Source: Argyresthia goedartella
Taxonomy: Eukaryota; Arthropoda; Insecta; Lepidoptera; Argyresthiidae
Direction of reading: 5' to 3'
Length of the DNA stretch: 64,000 nucleotides
Assembly (NCBI GenBank): GCA_949825045.1
Contig: OX463835.1
Coordinates: 20,725,201 to 20,789,200 of the forward strand
The notes under the pieces were generated by a model, which was not told the origin of the DNA, made no database searches, and saw only the letters and a program-made list of their open reading frames with translations. This document shows positions 21,401-30,400 of this stretch, piece by piece. Every line of letters starts with the position of its first letter. The stretch's first letter is position 1. The position numbers and the translations under genes are program-made.

Positions 21401-24400
21401 CCTCCAGCTACTCCAGACAGGCCTCCAGCTACTCCAGACAGGCCTCCAGCTACTCCAGACAGGCCTCCAGCTACTCCAGACAGGCCTCCAGCTACTCCAG
21501 ACAGGCCTCCAGCTACTCCAGACAGGCCTCCAGCTTTTCCAGAATAGAAGAAAATGTTGTCTTTTCTTTCTAATGTATCATCTCCTTCTCTCCTCACCTC
21601 AGATAAACCAATAATATCCCATGATATATGTTCTAAAATTTTCAAGTTCTATTAGTTTTTCTTCTAATCTTAAAGTTTTTACATTATATGTTATTAGATT
21701 GAGTGTGTTTTCGGAGTCAGTTTTCGTAGCCGTGGTCGTGTGACGGTAAGATCTCACCCGGGGATTCTTAGCACCCCCTGCTCCAGAAGTTCCTGACACA
21801 CCGTCGTAGCCAGGACTGCCGGGGCCGCCGGGGACTAGGGGCCTGGGCCTTGGGTTGTGGGAATTCATTATGGGGGAAAGGTGTGGACATTTAACCCACC
21901 ACGCTCGTCCAGTGCGGGTTGGCAGGCAAGTAGTGGCCTACTTACTCGGCCTGCGGGCGCCGCCGTTGACGTGCTAGACATTCCTCCGCTGCCGCCCTAC
22001 GTTGATATCCTACTCTGAGATCAACGATCGCAGTTGCCGCAATTTGTTTAATCCAATTTGCGCCTAACGGATACTACATTCCGGGTCTTGGTTTAATTTT
22101 GGAGTTTCCTTCTCCTAGATGGGTTGCGGACCAACGCTAAGGACGCCCATCCCGCCCATATTAGTTACGCACAAGCAATTTTTAAAAAGAGATCTAAAAA
22201 TCAATCTGTGGGAGTTTCTACGCCCTTTTTCTCCCACAGTGGTCCAATGTAGAGAAGAGGCAAAAAATGACGATTGCTAAGTATATGTAAATATCTACAG
22301 TAATAAAGACATTTGGAATTTGGAATTTGGAATTTATTCATAAAACTTATCAGCCCTATGATAGCTAAAATGTGCTTTGTCCTTTTCTCATAAACACAAA
22401 TTTCGAAGTGACAGACAAAGACGAATTATAACGGCATTATAATTAAAATAGGTTTATTAGACGTTTATGAATAAGGCGGTAATATTATAGATGTCACCAT
22501 AGGATAGTCAAAACCATTGATTGATCAACTAACGGTTTTATTCTCGTAAGCTGGTCAACTATCGACAGATCGAACAGAATACATCGAATGTTTTGTGTCA
22601 TCTCATTGAAACACATAATAACTGAGACAAACACACACTCTCACACACACACACACACACACACCCTGTACACTGTACCCCTCCTACACATGCTCATAGA
22701 TTTTAACTATCTTTTAATTTAAGTTATTTACCTGCCAACCTGTCTCTTTAAATATACCCCTACCTGTTCTTATTTGATTATTTACATAGTGAAATCCTTA
22801 ATTGGCCTATTTATTACATCTACATTTTTGTTTAATATTAAGTTTGGCTGTCGATTTTTGTTCAATAAATAAATAGTAAACTGTAGCGTACTGCTTACTA
22901 TACGATTCGTTAGTTGATCAACTAACCGTTAAAACCGTTAAATAGTAAACTGGTTTAAACTTGAACTGCAAACGAAATACCAGGGCAAACACTGCGGTAG
23001 CTTAGGTTAAGACTAGAGGGGGCGAGCGTAGCGAAGCCCCTGAATAGTCTTCGTGTTAGGTTGACATGTAAGAACAAAAGAAAAGTAAAATCTAAACCCT
23101 GTCGGTCTGGTTTACTATCTGTCGATAGTTGATCAACTGCCGCGTTAGTTTATCAACTTACCGGTTTCGACTGTCTTCCGGTGACATAGATATTATTCAT
23201 CCATTTGCGCTGCGGTTGTGGCTGTGCCTGCCAACCATGTGCGAGGTCCCGGGTTCGATCCCCGGCTGGGGGTAAAAAACCCCAGGTCTCTCATCATTAT
23301 CTGGGTGTGACGTCGCTGTTTCTGGTTCCTACGACACAGGGTGTCCTAGTGTGGGGCCAGAAGTAATGTATGTGCCTGTGTTACGACCCGAACGGCCGAG
23401 TCGGCAGTGTCCCTGCCTACGAAGCCAAGGGTCCCGGGTTCGAGTCCAGGTGGGGGCAAATATTTGTTTGATGAGAACGTGGGAACCAGAAACAACGACG
23501 TCACACACAGATGACCTGGGGTTTTGTATGCCTAGCCGGGGATCGAACCCGGGACGTCGCACATAATAATAATAATACCTTGGACACTATTAACACACAT
23601 TGATCCAGCACCAAACTAGGATTCCCTGTATCTTGGGTACTAGACAACGATACACATACTTATATAGATAAATAGTATACTTAGATAGATAAACAACCAT
23701 GACTAGGGTACGAACATCCGTTCTCATCAAACAAATATTTGCCCCCACCGGGACTCGAACCCGGGACCCTTGGCTTCGTAGGCAGGGTCACTGCCGACTC
23801 AGCCATTCGGGTCGTCAAGTAGGTTTTAGTAGAATGACAGTCAACTTTTAATACTTTTTGCCGCTTAGTTTGTGAAACAGATGTAACTTAATACAGTAAT
23901 AGATTCTAAGCCCCATGATGTTTGTTGGACTCATTTTTTACTGTCTTCTAAGCTTTTGTAGCCAACCAACAGTGGCCGTTTTAGTTAAGTAGGGCGCAGC
24001 TAACCTTCGCGGTAAGGGTTGGCCGCGCGGGCCTGGCGACAGAGTGGTTATCTATGATTGCCTGATTGCCGTATTTTAGCGTAAGGCAATGACCACTCCG
24101 TACCGTACACTTAGTCTTAAAAGAGCCTGAATGCCGTACGAAACGACAACGCTGTTCTCTCTCTCTCAAAAAACTTGTTGATTTTTTTCTTTACGGTTCT
24201 GCCTCATGTCAACTGATGGCACTTCATGCGTCAAAGCGTGCGTCATGCCGTCGCGTCGGTAAAAACGTGCGTGGTGACTTGAGCTGACAGCAGTATATCG
24301 GAAGATGGCGCTAGGCTGAGTTCCACATCTATCTTTGAGAATAATTTTCTGTATAATTAATTTTATGTCTTCGCAAAAGTCGTGAAAAGCACTATTTAAG

Positions 24401-27400
24401 GTCTCGGCTATAATGGACTCGTCTCTTAGAGGAGCTCGCCTGGGGCTCGGCCCTCAAAACTCAGACGTTCATCTATTGCTCACTTTCCAGCCTCTACTAC
24501 AATGTACTATTAAGTGCAAGAAGTAATGTTTACCCAAATCCATTCCAGCATAATCGACACAGACATGGTAGTGTCGCGTGATATGGACGCGTGGACGTCG
24601 CTCAACAACACCTCAGTGCGCGGCATCCACCTCGGCTGTCGGCGGTCCGACCTGACCTGGCGACTGGGCCCGGTGTACAGGGAGCAGCTCTCGCTGGCCC
24701 TAGCGACTGGGGCCGCCGCAGCGCTGGCCCTACTGCCCGCCGCTGTCAGGCCGCCGGGTGAGTGCAATTAGTTAGTTCCTGGCCCCTGTGGCTGACGCTT
24801 GCCCTAGTGACTCTAGCTGACTCTAGTGCAAGTGACTGTTGGCGCTGGCTCTAGTATAGATTGATGCTGGCTCTAGTATCGATTGATGCTGGCTCTAGTA
24901 TCTATTGATGCTGGCTCTAGTATAGATTGATGCTGGCTCTAGTATCGATTGATGCTGGCTCTAGTATCCATTGATTCTGGCTCTAGTATCGATTGATGCT
25001 GGCTCTAGTATCGATTGATGCTGGCTCTAGTATCAATTGATGCTGGCTCTAGTATAGATTGATGCTGGCTCTAGTATCGATTGATTCTGGCTCTAGTATC
25101 GATTGATGCTGGCTCTAGTATCGATTGATGCTGGTTCTAGTATCGATTGATGCTGGCTCTAGTATCGATTGATGTTGGCTCTAGTATCGATTGAAGCTGG
25201 CTCTAGTATCGATTGATGCTGGCTCTTGTATCGATTGATGCTGGCTCTAGTATCGATTGATGCTGGCTCTAGTATCGATTGATGCTGGTTCTAGTATCGA
25301 TTGATGCTGGCTCTAGTATCGATTGATGTTGGCTCTAGTATCGATTGAAGCTGGCTCTAGTATCGATTGATGCTGGCTCTTGTATCGATTGATTCTGGCT
25401 CTAGTATCGATTGATGCTGGCTCTAGTATCGATTGATACTGGCTCTAGTATCGATTGATGCTGGCTCTAGTATCGATTGATACTGGCTCTAGTATCGATT
25501 GATGCTGGCTCTAGTCACTATTGATGCTGCCCCTTCTGACTTAAAATGGTCCTAGTGACTATTAGCGCTGGCCCTACATACTGTCGACGCTGGCCCTAGT
25601 CACTTTCGAAGTGGTCCATTGATTGTTGACGCCGACCCTAGTGACTGTTGACTGACACTGTTCCCAGTGACTGTCGACGCAGGCCCTAGTGACAGTGGAC
25701 TCCACTGGCTTTATTGACCTATTGACACCACCTCTTACATCTAGTGACTGATGGTCTTACACCTAACATCTCAACAACATCGCCGTGATATGCACATTCT
25801 CTCTTATCTATTCAATATTTTGCGAAATCCCCGCTACCCCACATATCTTCGAGAACGTTTTGAGTTTCTTTTCCCCAGGGATAGTAATCGGAGATCCCAC
25901 ACGGTGTCTCTCCTGTCAACTCCTCGGCATAACACTGCCGCCTACAAACACTCTTTTAGGTTAAGGGCAATCCGACTGTGGAACGCACTTCCCTGCACTA
26001 TTAGGGATAATCCCTCAATTTTCACTTTAAGAAAAGATTGAAAGCGTATTTCCTTTCTCTTCCGTAATCGGTATCATATTTATGTAAGTATATGTATGAT
26101 ATTTTGTAGTTTATATATGTGCATGCTATCTAGTGTATTTTATACAGTTGAGATATATATATTTTTATTAGGTATATTTTATTTATATTTTAAAAGTAAT
26201 TTTCGTACGTATGTATACAGTTTTATTGCGCACTAGGACTGTCCTTTTTCATAAACACTCCTGTCTTGCCTAGGTTTGCTGGCAGAAATCTCTTTTTAGA
26301 GATAAGCTCGCCTTTGCCTATAAAATTTATTGTAACTGTCTGTTTATCTATGTTTTCTGTGCAATAAAGAATATGAATATGAATATGAATACTATTTTTA
26401 TGATTTTACTTTTCCTGTATGTTTTTTGTGTACAATTAATTAACCACTCCGAAATAAAGAATTAATGAATCAAGGTACTCCTGTCATTCTCCCCCCTGTG
26501 CTATTGAGCTCTGCGTGCGTCCTGCTCAGCCCCGCGATGTACGGGGCGAGGAGCAAGACAGCTATATGTATACTGTTGTGGACACTAGCTACAGATAACC
26601 TACTGGCTGTTAACACGTAAAATGTTAGACTTTCCCCTAGAACAGCGGTCCTCGCTGCGGGCCCATATAGACAGCTGGATACCTGGCTCACCGCTGCAGG
26701 GGAGTCTAAACTGACGGTGATACAACGCACTTTCTTACTTACCTGACGGGGTCTTCCGTAGACCTATGCTTGTAGACCTGGCTTCCGAAGCGACGTGTCT
26801 CGGGCGCGCCCGAGTTGACTTCCAGCTGTTCACTCCTCCAAGCCAATCTTAGGGTCGTCGTCAGGTCAATCTATGTTCATTTGTTATTGTAATTATGCGT
26901 GGGTGGTTCCCGGCGAAACATGCAAATCTCGCGCTACTTTCAACCCTAGTTTTCACGACTAATCAGCCCGGGGGCTACCGGACCTCTCACGATCACGGGG
27001 CGTGTGGAACTCTTTGGCTGTCCACGAAATATTGTTCAAACCACTTCGGCCGAACCTCGGTGCTGACCGTCAGCAAACCAAACTCGCGGTTGGATGTCGG
27101 ATTTCTTCCCAACTTTCCGGCACAATTCGAAGGGACCCCAAAAACCCTCTTGCTTTATTCACGGCAAATCCAACAGGCTACCTGTCCAAAGTGAAACGAA
27201 GGGTGCTTTCCGATTTATACTCTTAGGCGCGAGCTAACTCGATTACGAATCGAACTGCGCTTGGTTCCGAACAAATGCTTCACTTACTGACTGTTATATG
27301 TGTTGTTCGTTTGATGCGACATTTCACGTCTCTCTCTCTCCAGTGCTGCTGAGCTCTGCGTGCGTCCTGCTCAGCCCCGCGATGTACTGGGCGAGGAGCG

Positions 27401-30400
27401 AGACAGCGCTATACAGCGTGCAGGCTCTGATGAGGGTGTGCCTCACGCTCGTCTTCTATGCGGCGTGCGTGGCGGTCGTTGAGGCGTATCCGGCACATTT
27501 GAGGTACGTTCAAAAGTTGTTTATTCTCTAGAAAAGACGATGGGTAGTATATAGGGCTGTAACGGTAACGGAGGGGTCTTATCGGAGGCGGAGTTGGAGC
27601 CGGAGGTGAATAGCTTCGCCTCCGCGGAGTCGGAGGAAAAATTTGTTTGTTTGGAAAATTAAGGAACAATATTTATTCAAAAGCCGTAGGTACATACACA
27701 GTACACTTTAACAATATTTTTTAACGGTATTGATATTTAAGAAGAGGCAAATTGTATTTAATAAAAAATAGTTTTGCGGCTTTGTGGTTCAGTCACAACT
27801 ATTCATAACTGCGAGCTAGTGAAAAAGTCGACAGGTTGATTCCTGTCCTGTCGTACCTTCCCACCGCCCGCGCGTTTCAATCGCACAAACAATCTTCACT
27901 TCATTCAGTTGCATTCTCCTATCAATACTCGCCGTGCAGCCCCAATACCTAGGGTCGCTCTTGTCGCATTACGTGTATATTTTTGAACGTAAATAAACTC
28001 CGTTAAACCTCCGTTCAGAAATGTCGGGGGCGGAGTCGGAGTCGGAGGTACGATTTCTATCGGAAGTTCCGAACTTCCGGAGGCGGAGGCGGAGCTCCGT
28101 TGCAACCCTAATAGTATGGAGTAGGTTAAATGCTCAATAGTGATAAAACCAATAGCATTTGAATTTGTATGGAGTTTTATTTAATTTATACTATGGCAAT
28201 TCCAAATTGTGTATTTTTTGGTGATTTTGTTCTGAGCGGCTTACTTATTAGTATGGGGAAGTGAAAATGAAGGTTGGTTTCTTAGTAACAGTCGTTCAGA
28301 ATGAACTCCCTAAAACGCTACTAAAATATGACTATTTCTGATATTATAATAATATACAAACAATAATGGAATGTCTTTCAAATGTTTCGCTTTCATATTC
28401 ATTTCACAGACAGCCGTAATGTGAACCAAGCTTTAGGAATAGATAAGATAAGATAATGATCTATTTCAGATTCGCGAGCAAGGTTCGTTTCATTTCGTGA
28501 AAGATTCCTTAGCAAGTACCCAGGTAATTCGTGAGGCGTGACGCTGTGATTGTTTTGCTTAAGAATTACCCACTTGCTAAGGAATCTTCTCCCACAGTGG
28601 TTCAATGTAGAATGTATTCATAAATAATGAAATTTTGATTTAATTTCAATCACATATATCCTCCTGAGTACCGCAATGCTCTCAAATGAGTACTTAAGTA
28701 TGAACTGACTACTGCCCAGGAATCAAATATAAATAAATAAATAAAATCAAATAAGGAATCGAAGTCCTTGTGACCAAGTGTACCTAGGCAAGAACATTAT
28801 AAATAAAAATAAGACAACATACTTTGAAATTTCGCGCCAGTTAACACATTTTGGCATTTACTCGTGATTGGTGGATTGTATGCGACATTTGTTTTTGGTT
28901 GATGAAGCTCGGCCAATAGAAAATTTCATTGGAACATCAAGCCATGGCACGCAGGCGTGGAGATAGTAAGTTTTATCTCAAAATGCCCCTGTTATCACAA
29001 AGTTCACTACATGAAACTGAGTAAATATTTAAGCCAATACATTATTAAGTATTTGTATTCTGTTATTTTGGCTTATTTGTACATTTCACAAGATTTATCT
29101 CTGTTCATTTATTTGTTCTCGGGTGAGAACATCGGACCTGTGCTCCAATACTAGTTTTGAGGATGTTCAGTCTATTAGGGTATAGTACTTTCCCATGGGC
29201 TTTTTGATGGTTAGCGGATACCTTTCTCCTGAATTAACCTTAATTCCTCCTTTACCTTATTCTAATGATCCGGGTTCAGAGGTCTTGCTTTCAAGTTCAA
29301 GTTAAAGTTCAAAGATTTTTATTCATTATAGCACAAAAATTGAGACTTGATGAACGTCATAACATAATCAAGCAAGCATAATAAAACATGAAGTAGGTGC
29401 CTAATTATTAGTACATAATATATAGGATGCAATGAACTTAAACCAGTTGGTTTAATGCCAGATGTCGGTGTCTTGTAAAAAGTACGGACCCAGAAGAGAT
29501 CCCTGTGGGACTCCCATCTTCACCTGAGAACCCGACGATTTTGTCCTATTAATTATATATAATATATGATTATATATAATTATAATAATTATAATATATA
29601 ATTATAATGCCAGCTTTTTGAACACTCCCTTCTAAATACGATCTCATAAGCTTAGAGACATTGCCTTTTATGCCGTAGTGTTTTAGCTTTAAGAGAAATG
29701 TTTCGTGGTCTACACAGTCAAACGCCTTGGACAGGTCACAATATGGGCGGAGTCGATCTTGTCGACAGAATGATTTCAGTATGTCCCTATAGGCATCGCA
29801 CCAAAAAATGGACGCAACGAATGTTTTCGAATTTGGTTGACATGGCAATTTCCAACTCGTGGTTCCAGTACTAAAAGGACCAATTAAGAAAATCTGTCCC
29901 AGCAAAGAAGATACCCCAGTTCACAGCATTCAAAGGAAATCTTAGAGAATATTAGACTCCAACTTTAGACTCAGGAGAGACCAAGACAACCGTCCAACGA
30001 CAGAGGTAAAACCCACTGTTCCACTTCCATCTAAGAGAATGCGTTTGGAAGGTGCTGCTCACTAACCTGTTTCAGCTGAAAAGCAGTCATGATGCAGACA
30101 GTGCCATTAAACAAAATCTCTGTTTGTAAACCATGTAATTTCGCTCTATGTTTGACGCTAGATTAAAACTGTATTTTGGAATTCCATTCCTAATGAATTA
30201 GAATTTTTATTTAAAGAACCTCTCAGGGCGGCGGTCACAACAACGGGCCCATTAGATAGTTAGATCTTCTGGCTCACCGCCGTGAGAGATGAGAGTTCTT
30301 CAACGGGCGAAGTTACACCGCGCTGCCTAAACTCACCGGACGTGGCTTCCGAAGCGACGTGTCCCGGGCGCGCCCGAGTCCTCTTCAGTTCCTCGAGCCA

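Larger units (their letters stand above)
18629..22158 (-). mobile_element. RTE-type LINE, near full length, inactive
   Basis: It lies antisense in intron 6. It is flanked by TATTAGTT at 18621-18628 and 22159-22166. Minus-strand blocks in order: a Pro/Gly-rich start and the first endonuclease motif (ITYNVKTLRLEEKL, 21868-21599), LSEVRREGDD (21645-21560), GDFNAKIG (about 21160), SDHR (about 20750), NYRPISL (19900), YSKAFDS (motif A), GVKQGDPLSP (B), FVDD (C, where FADD is usual) and the C-terminal GRPRKRWSDEL (18634-19848). A one-base shift near 19870 and several breaks in the endonuclease part prevent a continuous product. Two tandem expansions disrupt the endonuclease. Confidence 0.9.

Noticed and set aside
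26895..27194. 99-codon plus-strand frame
   Set aside because: It lies in a dispersed repeat with a related copy at 30228-30650 where the frame is not kept.
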